The position numbers and the translations under genes are program-made. The notes under the pieces are model-generated. The model was not told the DNA's origin, searched no databases, and saw nothing but the letters and a program-made list of their open reading frames with translations. A DNA stretch of 64,000 nucleotides, from positions 248,001 through 312,000 of the forward strand of contig PQKR01000002.1 in NCBI GenBank assembly GCA_002918705.1, given 5' to 3'. Shown piece after piece: positions 30,925 to 40,840 of this stretch. The stretch's first letter is position 1, and every line of letters starts with the position of its first letter. The DNA comes from Escherichia sp. ESNIH1. Its GTDB lineage: Bacteria > Pseudomonadota > Gammaproteobacteria > Enterobacterales > Enterobacteriaceae.

Positions 30925-31575
30925 TTAATCTTTATCCGCCGGGCTCAGGGTCACGGAGGAGAGGTAGTTCAGCAGGGCGATATCGTTATCCACCCCCAGC
31001 TTCATCATTGCCGATTTCTTCTGGCTGCTGATGGTTTTAATGCTGCGGTTCAGCTTCTTGGCAATCTCGGTGACGAGGAAGCCTTCGGCGAACAGGCGCA
31101 GCACTTCGCTCTCTTTCGGTGACAGACGTTTGTCGCCGTAGCCGCCGGCGCTGATCTTCTCCAGCAGGCGGGAGACGCTTTCCGGGGTAAACTTCTTCCC
31201 TTTCTGCAGCGAGGCCAGCGCTTTCGGCAGGTCGGTCGGCGCGCCCTGTTTCAGGACAATGCCTTCGATATCCAGCTCCAGCACCGCGCTGAGGATGGCC
31301 GGGTTGTTGTTCATGGTCAGCACAATCACCGACAGGTTCGGGAAGTGACGCTTGATATATTTAATCAGGGTAATGCCGTCGCCATATTTATCACCGGGCA
31401 TGGAGAGATCGGTAATCAGGACATGGGCGTCCAGTTTTGGCAGGTTATTGATAAGCTGTGTTGAGTCTTCAAATTCACCGACTACATTCACCCACTCGAT
31501 CTGTTCAAGTGACTTGCGAATACCGAACAGTACAATCGGATGGTCATCGGCAATAATTACGTTCATATTGTTCAT
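30925..31575 (-). CDS. rcsB: response regulator RcsB
   Basis: DNA-binding regulator of the Rcs phosphorelay, controlling capsule, motility and envelope genes. Length is 216 residues, as in E. coli, with ATG at 31575 (MNNMNVIIADDHP). A longer in-frame reading into rcsD is not conserved. The receiver domain has acceptor D56 (LITDLSMPG). The C-terminal LuxR-type helix-turn-helix spans about 148-205 (LSPKESEVLRLFAEG). It lies 16 bases downstream of rcsD. Confidence 0.97.
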   Translation of the reverse strand: MNNMNVIIADDHPIVLFGIRKSLEQIEWVNVVGEFEDSTQLINNLPKLDAHVLITDLSMPGDKYGDGITLIKYIKRHFPNLSVIVLTMNNNPAILSAVLELDIEGIVLKQGAPTDLPKALASLQKGKKFTPESVSRLLEKISAGGYGDKRLSPKESEVLRLFAEGFLVTEIAKKLNRSIKTISSQKKSAMMKLGVDNDIALLNYLSSVTLSPADKD

Positions 31576-31591
31576 GTATAAGGCTACCTTG

Positions 31592-34258
31592 CTACAGCAA
31601 GCTTTTGACGTAGGCGTCAATGTCGCTGATATATTTTTCTATGCCTGGAGCATCTTTCTCACGAATTAAATGTTCCAGCGTTTCACATAATTGCTTGCCG
31701 GGAACCAAATTTAGCATGGCAAACACCCCTTTGAGGCGGTGCGCTGTCTGTGCCAGCGCCGCGAAATCGCTTACAGCCGCTTCAGTATACAACCTCTTAA
31801 CATCGTCGGGTACTGTATCGACAAACAGCGCATAATAGCCGCTGGCATGCAGTTCGGCATTTTCATTTCCGCCCATCGGTGAGGGGGAAACCTCATCCTG
31901 CGCCAGCTGTTCTTCGATAAGTTGCAGTATCGCTTCCTGCATTGCATTACTGATATTAAAGTTCACGCGCAGCTGGCCTGGGCCAATTTTCCGCACGGCG
32001 GCCTCATCATCGCTTAAAAGCAAGCCCGAGGATGTAAGATTAGACGGATTATCCGTTAAAAAGAGATCGTACTCTTGACTAATGAGTCTTTCATCCGGCG
32101 TGATGCAGCTTGCCCCCCAATTTTCCAGCTGGCGAACCACGATATGGCGAATTTCGTTGGAGGTGATATCAATCATCGCCACCACGTCGTCCAGCAGCTT
32201 CTCTTCAGATTCAATCTCCTGTGCCTGGGCCGCCATCTTCACATGCAGCGTATAGCGGGTGCCTAAGCTTTCGCGTGCTTTAATGTTCAGATGCCCGCCG
32301 AGCTTGCGTGCCAGCTGATCGCACAGCCAGAAGGTGAGGGCATTAGCTTTGCCGTAGCGATCGCTCTGGGTATCGTTGAGGAACGGGAAGTGCAGGTTAT
32401 CTACCTCGCTGGCCGTCACCCCCTCGCCGGTATCGAGAATACGGAAGGTCAGACGATCGTCCGCCGACTCGTCAGTATCGACCTCAAGGGTAATTTTGCC
32501 AATCTGCGTGGTGGTTACCGCGTACTGGATCAGCATCAGCAGGATACGTCTCAGCGCCTCGCGATCGCCATGCCGCTCTTCATTCGCGGGCAGGTTATTA
32601 TTGATCAGCAGCTGCAGGCCTTTACGCTTGATGGTCGGCAGCACCTCGGGCACCACTTCATCAATCAGATCCTGAATCGAGAACTGGGTCAGCGTCCCTT
32701 TCCAGCTGTCGGTCTCGAGCATATTCGCCAGCTGAATATCCTCAACCAGCTGCACCAGCGTCTGGGCATGCTGCGCCAGGTGGCGGCTCTCTTCGCTGTC
32801 TATCGCCGCGGCTTCTCCGGCCAGGGTCTGTACCGGCAGGCGTAGCGCCTCGCCAATATGCTGCATAAAGGCCGAGCGGCCCTGCTGGTTTTTCTCATAC
32901 AGACGCTGGGCCTGCTTGAGTTTTTTATTTACCAGCACCTCACGATCCTGATCGCGAATAATGAAAATTTGCGTTCTGGGCACCACCTGGCTGCGGAACT
33001 GGCGGATCTCGTACAGCTCGTTGTTGACCGTCGCCTGGATCACCCCCTGGTGCTGATCTGCCATGCTGGTGATGTTTTGCAGGTTCAGATGCGGCAGCAG
33101 ATGGTCAGCGATCTTATTGCTGATGACCGTCCGGTTGGCCTCCTGATCGTGCACCAGCAGCCCCAGCGGCAGCACCGAGACAATCTCTTCGTTCAGCGCG
33201 CGCAGCAGACGCAGTTCGTTATTGGCGCCCGGAGAGGGCTGGCCGTCAAGCTGCCGGCCTGGCTGGTGACGGAAGGTGGTAAAGCCAAACAGCGCCAGCG
33301 CCAGCAGGCCAATGTTGAGCAGCAGCGGCAGGACGATATTCTGCAGCGTCTCCAGCAGCAGGGTACCGAAAGGCACCTGCCACACCAGGCGCATATCCGT
33401 CGAGTTCAGCGAGGAGGAGATCTCAATCTTTGCCCCGCTAAAGTTGATCGAGACGCTGTCTGCCGTCTCTTTGTCCGAGGCGCGCAGGGGAGTTGGGCCA
33501 TTGTCCGGTTCGAGACGGAAGCTGTCCATCGGCATGCCCGGAGGAATAAGGTCGTTAATGGGCAGATCGAACGCCACCACCGTCGCCAGATGGCCCGGCT
33601 GGTTAAACGTAGTGCGCAACGTAAAGTAGTAGCCGTTTTGCCAGCTCAGGCTACGCAGCGGGGAGAAGCTCTCCCGCTCGTCGAGGGCATTAGCCTGCTG
33701 CAGCATCTCTGCCCGGCGTGAGTCGACGATATTATCGATGGTCGACTCCTTAAAGCCCGAAGAGAGATCCTTCAGCGGCAGGGTAGAGACCAGGATCATG
33801 CTGTTATCCTGGCCGTTGAGATAGTACATCGACCAGGGCACGGTTTCGGCGCCCCATAGCGTATCAAGGTAGGTCGAGATGCGCTGCGTCATCTCAAGGG
33901 TTGAGCTATCGTGCGAGCCAAAGATCAGCGCTTCGGTTTTACGCCGTGGCTTCTCAAGGTAGTAGACGTCCTGCTTGAGACGCGTCTCCTGGAGACCGTC
34001 GGCGGGTGCGGCAGGCGCGGCGGCGATATTGTCGTAGATCTGCCACGTTGCATAGCGCCAGGTATCGACACGCTTGTGCATCGCATGGGTGATGTCGACG
34101 ATTTGATAGCTTTTATCTTTCAGCCATGCATTAACGGCGCTTTGCACCATGACGCCCAGGGTGACCAACAGAACGATAATCAGTAATAGAAAAAAACGGG
34201 TAATGTTGCCTGGTATCAGGGAAAACTTGCCAGGGATCATGCTGTCGGATCGACTCAT
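31592..34258 (-). CDS. rcsD: phosphotransfer intermediate RcsD
   Basis: Inner-membrane histidine phosphotransferase passing phosphate from RcsC to RcsB. Length is 888 residues (E. coli 890). It has a TM segment near 20-40, a periplasmic domain, a second TM near 308-327, a histidine-kinase-like region without its own phospho-His, and a C-terminal HPt domain with H840 (AQTAHRLKGVF). ATG is at 34258. It is followed closely by rcsB. Confidence 0.96.
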   Translation of the reverse strand: MSRSDSMIPGKFSLIPGNITRFFLLLIIVLLVTLGVMVQSAVNAWLKDKSYQIVDITHAMHKRVDTWRYATWQIYDNIAAAPAAPADGLQETRLKQDVYYLEKPRRKTEALIFGSHDSSTLEMTQRISTYLDTLWGAETVPWSMYYLNGQDNSMILVSTLPLKDLSSGFKESTIDNIVDSRRAEMLQQANALDERESFSPLRSLSWQNGYYFTLRTTFNQPGHLATVVAFDLPINDLIPPGMPMDSFRLEPDNGPTPLRASDKETADSVSINFSGAKIEISSSLNSTDMRLVWQVPFGTLLLETLQNIVLPLLLNIGLLALALFGFTTFRHQPGRQLDGQPSPGANNELRLLRALNEEIVSVLPLGLLVHDQEANRTVISNKIADHLLPHLNLQNITSMADQHQGVIQATVNNELYEIRQFRSQVVPRTQIFIIRDQDREVLVNKKLKQAQRLYEKNQQGRSAFMQHIGEALRLPVQTLAGEAAAIDSEESRHLAQHAQTLVQLVEDIQLANMLETDSWKGTLTQFSIQDLIDEVVPEVLPTIKRKGLQLLINNNLPANEERHGDREALRRILLMLIQYAVTTTQIGKITLEVDTDESADDRLTFRILDTGEGVTASEVDNLHFPFLNDTQSDRYGKANALTFWLCDQLARKLGGHLNIKARESLGTRYTLHVKMAAQAQEIESEEKLLDDVVAMIDITSNEIRHIVVRQLENWGASCITPDERLISQEYDLFLTDNPSNLTSSGLLLSDDEAAVRKIGPGQLRVNFNISNAMQEAILQLIEEQLAQDEVSPSPMGGNENAELHASGYYALFVDTVPDDVKRLYTEAAVSDFAALAQTAHRLKGVFAMLNLVPGKQLCETLEHLIREKDAPGIEKYISDIDAYVKSLL

Positions 34259-34311
34259 CAGTGTGTCATCAGGCTGGTAAAAGTTAAGCTACTGGGTGGC
34301 GTACAGCAGGC

Positions 34312-34340
34312 AGTATAAAGGGTAATGACTGAATTTCCAG
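34312..34340 (-). promoter_or_regulatory. candidate rcsD promoter
   Basis: Minus-strand TATACT -10 (34312-34317) with a weak -35 CTGGAA (34335-34340) at 17-base spacing, about 50 bases before the rcsD start. The remainder of 34259-34592 holds no gene that I can support. Confidence 0.4.
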
Positions 34341-34592
34341 ACTCTCTTCACCTCTGGAGAGCAACAAAGCGCCAAAAAGCGTATTTCAGCGTAGCGAAAC
34401 GGTAAACCTGTACAGGCTTTAGACAGTGGTATAAATAACCAGCGATGATAGCGTGGAAATAGCACGAAATAACAAGATATTGACCGAGCGTTTTGCACAG
34501 CAAATTTTGGTTACTTTCCGTCATCATTAGTTAATAGTCGTTATGATTTCGCAGCGGTAGCACAAAATGGAGCAGGCAACGTAAAGAAAGGT

Positions 34593-34687
34593 AAAAAAAA
34601 GCCGAATGCAGTGCATCCGGCGAGAATTGGGGTAAACGGACATTCAGAGTCGAATGACGGTAATAAATAAAAGTTAATGATGATAGC
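34593..34687 (-). ncRNA. micF: MicF small regulatory RNA
   Basis: Trans-acting sRNA that represses ompF mRNA (and others) with Hfq. On the minus strand it begins GCTATCATCATTAACTTT, the conserved 5' seed region. It ends with a CCGGATGCACTGCATTCGG hairpin and a T8 tract, giving about 95 nt against 93 in E. coli. It is divergent from ompC, exactly the E. coli arrangement. Compared with E. coli there is one extra T after the seed and a few loop changes. Confidence 0.95.
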
Positions 34688-34843
34688 GAGAGTTATTTTA
34701 GTAGGCCAATGGCGATTTGTTTTGTCTTTCAGTGCTATGCTATCAAAATCATACAAACTGATGATTTTAAACGTTAAAAATTATTTTTTGATTATTGGTG
34801 CGTTATTTTTTAACCGTCTGTGCTGGAAAAAGTTCCCCAAAAT

Positions 34844-34919
34844 TTACAAAATGAAACACCTATCACCCTCAATGAAACATATTAAAAGTTTTAGTAGCAT
34901 TTTCTTGTTGGATTATTCT
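34844..34919 (+). promoter_or_regulatory. ompC promoter with OmpR sites (shared with micF)
   Basis: Two OmpR-like repeats TTTACAAAATGAAACA (34844-34859) and ATGAAACATATTAAAAG (34872-34888), followed by GTTGGATTATTCT with a TATTCT -10 at 34914-34919, match the E. coli ompC C-box region closely. OmpR here would activate ompC and divergent micF. The long leader (about 34925-35011) ends in GAGGGTTAATAAC before the start. The interval 34688-35011 holds no other gene. Confidence 0.8.
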
Positions 34920-35011
34920 GTATTTTTTAGGAGAATGGCTGGGCCGACTGATTTGACGCTCAATCAGTAAGCAGTGGCAATAATAAAAGCATATAAATGA
35001 GGGTTAATAAC

Positions 35012-36136
35012 ATGAAAGTTAAAGTACTGTCCCTCCTGGTACCGGCTCTGCTGGTAGCAGGCGCAGCGAACGCGGCTGAAATTTACAACAAAGACGGCAA
35101 CAAATTAGACCTCTACGGTAAAGTTGACGGCCTGCACTATTTCTCTGATGACGACGGTAGCGATGGCGATCAGACCTACATGCGTCTCGGCTTCAAAGGC
35201 GAAACTCAGGTTAACGACCAGATCACCGGCTACGGCCAGTGGGAATACCAGATCCAGGGCAACACCGCTGAGAGCGACAACCAGTCCTGGACCCGTCTGG
35301 CGTTCGCCGGTCTGAAATTCGGCGACGCAGGCTCTTTCGACTACGGTCGTAACTACGGCGTAACCTATGACGTTACCGCCTGGACCGACGTTCTGCCTGA
35401 GTTCGGCGGCGACACCTACGGTGCCGACAACTTCCTGCAGTCCCGCGCAAACGGCGTGGCGACCTACCGCAGCACCGACTTCTTCGGTCTGGTTGACGGC
35501 CTGAACTTTGCTCTGCAGTACCAGGGTAAAAACGGCAGCACCCGTGGTGAAGATGTTGGCGGTCGTAGCACCCTGCGCCAGAACGGCGACGGCTACGGCG
35601 GCTCTCTGACCTATGACATCGGCGAAGGCTTCAGCGTCGGTGGTGCCATCACCACTTCTAAACGTACTGCTGACCAGAACGCTATTGGCGTCTATGGCGA
35701 CGGCGACCGCGCTACCGTTTACACCGGCGGCCTGAAATACGACGCCAACAACCTGTACCTGGCGGCACAGTACTCCCAGACCTATAACGCGACCCGTTTC
35801 GGTTCTCGCGGTACTGACCAGCCGGACTATGGCTTTGCTAACAAAGCGCAGAACTTCGAAGTGGTTGCGCAGTACCAGTTCGACTTCGGCCTGCGTCCGT
35901 CCATCGCTTACCTGAAGTCTGAAGGTAAAGACATCAACGGCAACGGTGTCGGCCCTGACTACGGCAACCAGGATCTGCTGGAGTACGTCGACGTTGGCGC
36001 GACTTACTACTTCAACAAAAACATGTCCACCTACGTTGACTACAAAATCAACCTGCTGGATGACAACGACTTCACCCGCCGCACCGGTATCAGCACTGAT
36101 GATATCGTAGCCCTGGGTCTGGTTTACCAGTTCTAA
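35012..36136 (+). CDS. ompC: outer-membrane porin OmpC
   Basis: Osmoregulated trimeric general porin, 374 residues. The ATG at 35012 starts a 21-residue signal peptide ([21 protein letters not shown]) cut before [10 protein letters not shown]. It has 16 beta-strands, the constriction loop containing [13 protein letters not shown], and a terminal phenylalanine (GLVYQF). An in-frame ATG at 34997 falls in the leader and is unlikely to be used. Several external loops differ from E. coli, as usual for porins. Confidence 0.96.
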   Translation: MKVKVLSLLVPALLVAGAANAAEIYNKDGNKLDLYGKVDGLHYFSDDDGSDGDQTYMRLGFKGETQVNDQITGYGQWEYQIQGNTAESDNQSWTRLAFAGLKFGDAGSFDYGRNYGVTYDVTAWTDVLPEFGGDTYGADNFLQSRANGVATYRSTDFFGLVDGLNFALQYQGKNGSTRGEDVGGRSTLRQNGDGYGGSLTYDIGEGFSVGGAITTSKRTADQNAIGVYGDGDRATVYTGGLKYDANNLYLAAQYSQTYNATRFGSRGTDQPDYGFANKAQNFEVVAQYQFDFGLRPSIAYLKSEGKDINGNGVGPDYGNQDLLEYVDVGATYYFNKNMSTYVDYKINLLDDNDFTRRTGISTDDIVALGLVYQF

Positions 36137-36159
36137 GTCGTTACATACATACATGCATG

Positions 36160-36185
36160 AAGGGGCCGCGCTGGCCCCTTTTTTT
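36160..36185 (+). terminator. ompC terminator
   Basis: Stem AAGGGGCC/GGCCCCTT with a GCGCT loop and a T-run, 23 bases after the ompC stop. Confidence 0.9.
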
Positions 36186-36254
36186 ATCGATTCTTTTCTG
36201 GACAGACACACTTTTGGTGTACTCTTGCGCGCATTGCGTAAGGGAATCATAGCT

Positions 36255-37301
36255 ATGGATACAACTCTTCTTCGCGCCGCGCTGCTGGCGCTTACCCTGA
36301 TCATCACCGGCTGCGATCCGACGCCGCCCGCGCCGCAGCCCGGCGCTGCCGTTACCGTTCTCGAAGGCAAAACAATGGGCACCTCCTGGCGCGTTAGCGT
36401 TGTGGATATGGATAAAGCCCAGACCGATGCGCTACGGGAAAAAATTACCGACCAGCTTGACGCCGACGACATGCTGCTCTCTACCTGGAAGAGCGATTCA
36501 GCCCTGAGCCGTTTTAACGCCTCCACCAGCACCACGCCGTGGCCGGTTGATGCCGCGATGGCAGACATTGTTACCCTTGCTATGCGTATCGGCATCAAAA
36601 CGGACAGCGCAATGGACATCACCGTTGGTCCGCTGGTTAACCTGTGGGGCTTTGGCCCAGATAAACAGCCAACCACGACGCCAACGCCGTCACAAATTGA
36701 AGCGGCAAAAAGGCGCGTTGGCCTGCAGCACCTGTCGGTCTCTTATCTGGCGGGGCAGCAGTTTTTACAGAAGGATATCCCCGACCTCTATGTCGATCTC
36801 TCCACGGTAGGGGAGGGCTACGCGGCCGATCACCTGGCACGGCTGATGGAGCAGGAGGGGATCTCCCGCTATCTGGTCTCGGTAGGCGGCGCGCTGGTGA
36901 GCCGGGGCATGAACGGCGAAGGCAAACCCTGGCGGGTCGCGATCCAGAAGCCGACCGATCGCGAGAACGCGGTACAGGCGGTAGTGGACATTAACGGACA
37001 CGGGATCAGCACCTCCGGCAGCTACCGCAACTACTATGAGCTGGATGGCAAACGCCTGTCACACGTTATCGATCCGCATACCGGGCATCCTATCGATCAT
37101 AACCTGGTGTCGGTGACGGTGATCGCCCCAACGGCGCTGGAGGCTGATACCTGGGATACCGGCCTGATGGTGCTGGGTCCGCAGAAGGCTCGCGAGGTGG
37201 CGATGCGTGAAGGGCTGGCGATCTATATGATCACCAAAGAGGGCGATACCTTTACCCCCTGGATGTCGCCGCAGTTTGCCGCTTTTTTACAGAGTAAATA
37301 G
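36255..37301 (+). CDS. apbE: FAD:protein FMN transferase ApbE (lipoprotein)
   Basis: Periplasmic Mg-dependent flavin transferase that covalently attaches FMN to Thr residues of target proteins. Length is 348 residues (E. coli 351) from ATG 36255. The lipobox IITGC puts the lipidated cysteine at residue 20. Conserved segments EGKTMGTSW, DITVGPLVNLWGFGP, YVDLSTVGEGYAAD and HVIDPHTGHP are intact. The in-frame extension upstream to 36153 runs through the ompC terminator and is rejected. Confidence 0.95.
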   Translation: MDTTLLRAALLALTLIITGCDPTPPAPQPGAAVTVLEGKTMGTSWRVSVVDMDKAQTDALREKITDQLDADDMLLSTWKSDSALSRFNASTSTTPWPVDAAMADIVTLAMRIGIKTDSAMDITVGPLVNLWGFGPDKQPTTTPTPSQIEAAKRRVGLQHLSVSYLAGQQFLQKDIPDLYVDLSTVGEGYAADHLARLMEQEGISRYLVSVGGALVSRGMNGEGKPWRVAIQKPTDRENAVQAVVDINGHGISTSGSYRNYYELDGKRLSHVIDPHTGHPIDHNLVSVTVIAPTALEADTWDTGLMVLGPQKAREVAMREGLAIYMITKEGDTFTPWMSPQFAAFLQSK

Positions 37302-37314
37302 AATTAAAGCGCAA
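37302..37314 (+). promoter_or_regulatory. Ada box upstream of ada-alkB
   Basis: AATTAAAGCGCAA fits the methylated-Ada operator AAT-N6-GCAA exactly and contains the classic AAAGCGCA. It lies 66 bases before the ada start. Self-methylated Ada would activate ada-alkB here, as in E. coli. Confidence 0.85.
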
Positions 37315-37379
37315 GATTTCAGGTGAAGGCTGCACCAGCCCAGGGCATAGTCAGGCTAAGCTAAATAGAGGAGCCTGAT

Positions 37380-38444
37380 ATGAGCGTAACAACCTTTATT
37401 GAAGATGAGCACCGCTGGCAGGCGGTGCTTGAACGGCGTACCGACGCAGATGAGCGTTTTGTGTTTGCCGTCATTACTACCGGTATCTTTTGCCGCCCCT
37501 CGTGTCGGGCGCGCCACGCCCTGCGTGAAAACGTGCGCTTTTTTACCGATGCGCAGGCGGCGCAGCAGGCGGGCTTTCGTCCCTGCAAGCGCTGCCAGCC
37601 CGACAGGCCCGCAGACGAGAGCAGCCTGGCGCAAAAAATCACCGCCGCCTGCCGTCTGCTGGAGCAGGAGACGCCGATAACCCTGGAGGTGCTGGCGCAG
37701 CGGGTGGGTCTTAGCCCGTACCATCTTCACCGCCAGTTTAAAGCCGTTACCGGCATGACGCCCAAAGCCTGGCAGCAGGCTGCCCGGGGGAAACGCCTGC
37801 GCAGCGCGCTACCTAATAGCGCAACCGTAACTGACGCGGTGCTGGCCGCCGGCTTCCCGGACAGCGGCAGCTACTACCGCAAGGCAGACGCGACGCTGGG
37901 CATGACGGCCCGGCAGTATCGTCAGGGCGGGGAGGGCACGGCGATCCGCTATGCCCTGACGCGCTGCGCGCTGGGCCGCTGTCTGGTGGCCGAGAGCGAT
38001 CGTGGGATCTGTGCAATCCTGCTGGCTGACTGCGACTCTCTGCTCACTGCCGAGCTGAATATGATGTTTCCTCAGGCGCAGCTTATGCAGGACGACGCCG
38101 AATTTAGTGCCCGGGTAGCCGACGTGGTAGCGACAATGGAAAACCCAGGCCGCCCGCTGGCCCTGCCGCTGGATCTTCGCGGCACCGCTTTTCAGATGCA
38201 GGTCTGGCAGGCTCTGCAGGCGATCCCGGCGGGAGAAACCGCCAGCTATAGCGCCATCGCCAGCGCCATCGGCAAACCGCAGGCGATCCGCGCCGTAGCC
38301 AGCGCCTGCGCGGCCAACCGTCTGGCTATCGTAATCCCCTGCCATCGCGTGGTACGCGGCGATGGCATGCTCTCCGGCTACCGCTGGGGGGCGGCGCGCA
38401 AGGCCCAGCTGCTGGCGCGCGAGTCGTTAAAAGAGGAGACCTGA
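37380..38444 (+). CDS. ada: bifunctional alkylation-response regulator / O6-methylguanine methyltransferase Ada
   Basis: 354 residues, the E. coli length. The N-terminal zinc domain has methyl-acceptor C38 with C42, C69 and C72 as zinc ligands. An AraC-type helix-turn-helix region covers about 85-182. The C-terminal methyltransferase domain has C321 in PCHRV. It repairs methylphosphotriesters and O6-methylguanine and activates the adaptive response. The stop overlaps the alkB start by one base (TGATG). Confidence 0.96.
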   Translation: MSVTTFIEDEHRWQAVLERRTDADERFVFAVITTGIFCRPSCRARHALRENVRFFTDAQAAQQAGFRPCKRCQPDRPADESSLAQKITAACRLLEQETPITLEVLAQRVGLSPYHLHRQFKAVTGMTPKAWQQAARGKRLRSALPNSATVTDAVLAAGFPDSGSYYRKADATLGMTARQYRQGGEGTAIRYALTRCALGRCLVAESDRGICAILLADCDSLLTAELNMMFPQAQLMQDDAEFSARVADVVATMENPGRPLALPLDLRGTAFQMQVWQALQAIPAGETASYSAIASAIGKPQAIRAVASACAANRLAIVIPCHRVVRGDGMLSGYRWGAARKAQLLARESLKEET

Positions 38445-39088
38445 TGCTCGATCTGTTTGCCGATGCCGAACCGTGGCAGGAGCCGCTGGCGCCAGGCGCG
38501 ACCATCCTGCGCCGCTTTGCCCTTGCCGACGCCGATGCGCTGCTGGCGGCAATCAATGCGGTCGCCGGTGCGTCACCGTTTCGCCAGATGATTACCCCCG
38601 GCGGCTATACCATGTCGGTGGCGATGACTAACTGTGGCGGCCTGGGCTGGACGACCGATGCGCGTGGCTATCGCTATGCCCCCATCGATCCGCTCAGCGG
38701 CCAGCCGTGGCCCGCCATGCCGCAGGCCTTTACCGCGCTCTGCCAGCAGGCTTCGACGGCGGCGGGCTACAGCGGCTTTCAGCCGGACGCCTGCCTGATC
38801 AACCGCTATCTGCCGGGCGCGAAGCTCTCTCTGCATCAGGATAAAGACGAGCCGGATCTGGCTGCGCCTATCGTCTCGGTCTCGCTGGGCCTGCCCGCCG
38901 TTTTCCAGTTTGGTGGGATCCGGCGCAGCGATCCGCTCAAGCGTCTGCTGCTGGAGCATGGCGACGTGGTGGTGTGGGGCGGTCCGTCCCGGCTCTTCTA
39001 TCACGGCATACAGCCCCTTAAGCCAGGCCACCATCCGGCCACCGGTGAATGCCGCTATAACTTAACCTTTCGCCGGGCAGGTAATTAA
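38444..39088 (+). CDS. alkB: Fe(II)/2-oxoglutarate DNA demethylase AlkB
   Basis: Oxidative demethylase repairing 1-methyladenine and 3-methylcytosine. Length is 214 residues (E. coli 216). The iron ligands H131, D133 (LHQDKDEPD) and H187, and the 2-oxoglutarate-binding R204 and R210, all sit at the E. coli positions. It is coupled to ada. Confidence 0.96.
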   Translation: MLDLFADAEPWQEPLAPGATILRRFALADADALLAAINAVAGASPFRQMITPGGYTMSVAMTNCGGLGWTTDARGYRYAPIDPLSGQPWPAMPQAFTALCQQASTAAGYSGFQPDACLINRYLPGAKLSLHQDKDEPDLAAPIVSVSLGLPAVFQFGGIRRSDPLKRLLLEHGDVVVWGGPSRLFYHGIQPLKPGHHPATGECRYNLTFRRAGN

Positions 39089-39168
39089 GAATATAAATCA
39101 GAATTATTCTTGATTCAGTACGATAGCAGTTTACACTGCGGGCTGATTTTTCTTGCCGGATCGCTCTC

Positions 39169-40812
39169 ATGGAACTTCTTCTTCTTGTCTGGCGGCAGTA
39201 CCGCTGGCCTTTTATTGCCGTCATCCTGTTAACTCTGCTTAGCGCAGCGCTGGGCATCGGGCTGATCGCCTTTATCAACTCGCGGCTGATCGAGAACGTG
39301 GATATCTCCCTGACGGTGCTGCCGGAGTTTCTCGGCCTGCTGCTGCTGCTGATGGCAGTCACCCTTGGCTCGCAGCTGGCGCTGACCAGCCTCGGCCACC
39401 ACTTTGTCTACCGCCTGCGGGGGGAGTTTATTAAGCGCATCCTCGACACCCAGGTAGAGCGGGTTGAACAGCTGGGCAACGCCGCGCTGCTGGCCGCGCT
39501 GACAAGCGACGTGCGTAACATCACCATCGCTTTTGTGCGCCTGCCGGAGCTGGTGCAGGGGATCATTCTTACCGCCGGGTCGGCGGCCTACCTCGGCTGG
39601 CTCTCCGGCAAAATGCTGCTGGTCACCGCCCTGTGGATGGCGCTCACTATCTGGGGCGGCTTTATGCTGGTGTCGCGGGTCTACAAGCATTTAGCGACCC
39701 TGCGTGAAACCGAAGACAAGCTGCACCATGACTACCAGACGGTGCTGGAGGGGCGTAAAGAGCTGACCCTCAACCGCGAGCGTGCCGAGGCGATCTTCAA
39801 CAACGCTTACCTGCCGGATGCCCGGGAGTATCGCCACCATATTATCCGCGCCGACACCTTCCACCTTAGCGCCGTTAACTGGTCAAACATCATGATGCTG
39901 GGGGCGATTGGCCTGGTATTCTGGATGGCTAACGGGCTTGGCTGGGCGGATACCAACGTCGCGGCGACCTTCTCCCTGACGGTGCTGTTCCTGCGCACGC
40001 CGCTGCTCTCGGCGGTGGGGGCGCTGCCCACCCTGCTCAGTGCCCAGGTGGCGTTCAACAAACTGAAGCAGTTCTCCCTCGCGCCCTATGAGCCTGAGTT
40101 TCCGCGCCCGACGGCCTTTACCGGCTGGCAGACCCTGGAGCTGCGCGATGTGACCTTTACCTACCAGGAAGGGGCCTTCTCCGTTGGGCCGATTAACCTG
40201 ACCCTGAAGCGCGGCGAGCTGGTGTTCCTGATCGGCGGCAACGGCAGCGGCAAATCGACCCTCGCGATGCTGCTGACCGGTCTCTATCAGCCGGTATCGG
40301 GTACTATTCTGATCGATGGCCAGCCGCTGGCCGCCGGGCGTGAAGAGGACTACCGTAAGCTCTTCTCGGCAGTGTTTACCGACGTCTGGCTGTTTGACCA
40401 GCTGATTGGCCCGGAAGGCAAGCAGGCGGATCCGGCTATCGTCGACAGATGGCTGGCACAGCTGAAGATGACCCACAAGCTGGAGCTGGATAACGGCAAG
40501 ATCCTTAACCTCAAGCTGTCGAAAGGGCAGAAGAAGCGCGTGGCGCTGCTGCTGGCGCTGGCGGAGGAGCGTGATATCATCCTGCTGGATGAGTGGGCCG
40601 CCGATCAGGATCCGCACTTCCGCCGCGAGTTTTACCAGACGATCCTGCCGCTGATGCAGGCCGAAGGAAAAACCATTTTTGCTATTAGTCACGACGACCA
40701 CTACTTTATACATGCCGATCGCCTGCTGGAGATGCGCAGCGGCGTGCTCACAGAGCTGACAGGAGAAGAACGAACGCTCGCGTCCCGCGACGCCGTTTCA
40801 CGCACCGCATAA
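39169..40812 (+). CDS. yojI: ABC exporter YojI (microcin J25 exporter homologue)
   Basis: 547-residue fused ABC half-exporter, the E. coli YojI length. The N-terminal membrane domain (about 1-300) has roughly six helices. The C-terminal ATPase has Walker [11 protein letters not shown], the signature-like region [10 protein letters not shown] and Walker B IILLDEW. In E. coli YojI exports microcin J25 with TolC and affects cysteine efflux. mgtE follows after 28 bases, so the two may be cotranscribed. Confidence 0.93.
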   Translation: MELLLLVWRQYRWPFIAVILLTLLSAALGIGLIAFINSRLIENVDISLTVLPEFLGLLLLLMAVTLGSQLALTSLGHHFVYRLRGEFIKRILDTQVERVEQLGNAALLAALTSDVRNITIAFVRLPELVQGIILTAGSAAYLGWLSGKMLLVTALWMALTIWGGFMLVSRVYKHLATLRETEDKLHHDYQTVLEGRKELTLNRERAEAIFNNAYLPDAREYRHHIIRADTFHLSAVNWSNIMMLGAIGLVFWMANGLGWADTNVAATFSLTVLFLRTPLLSAVGALPTLLSAQVAFNKLKQFSLAPYEPEFPRPTAFTGWQTLELRDVTFTYQEGAFSVGPINLTLKRGELVFLIGGNGSGKSTLAMLLTGLYQPVSGTILIDGQPLAAGREEDYRKLFSAVFTDVWLFDQLIGPEGKQADPAIVDRWLAQLKMTHKLELDNGKILNLKLSKGQKKRVALLLALAEERDIILLDEWAADQDPHFRREFYQTILPLMQAEGKTIFAISHDDHYFIHADRLLEMRSGVLTELTGEERTLASRDAVSRTA

Positions 40813-40814
40813 GT

Positions 40815-40832
40815 ATAAGGATAAGGATAAGG
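40815..40832 (+). repeat. (ATAAGG)x3 tandem repeat forming the mgtE ribosome-binding site
   Basis: Three perfect consecutive ATAAGG hexamers. The last one, with the next base (AAGGA), sits 7 bases from the mgtE ATG and serves as Shine-Dalgarno. Copy-number slippage would change how many SD-like motifs precede the gene. Confidence 0.85.
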
Positions 40833-40840
40833 AGTCGTTA

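Noticed and set aside
34541..34970. Short open frames across micF and the ompC promoter
   Set aside because: These are stop-poor AT-rich stretches; the region is explained by MicF and OmpR sites matching E. coli closely.
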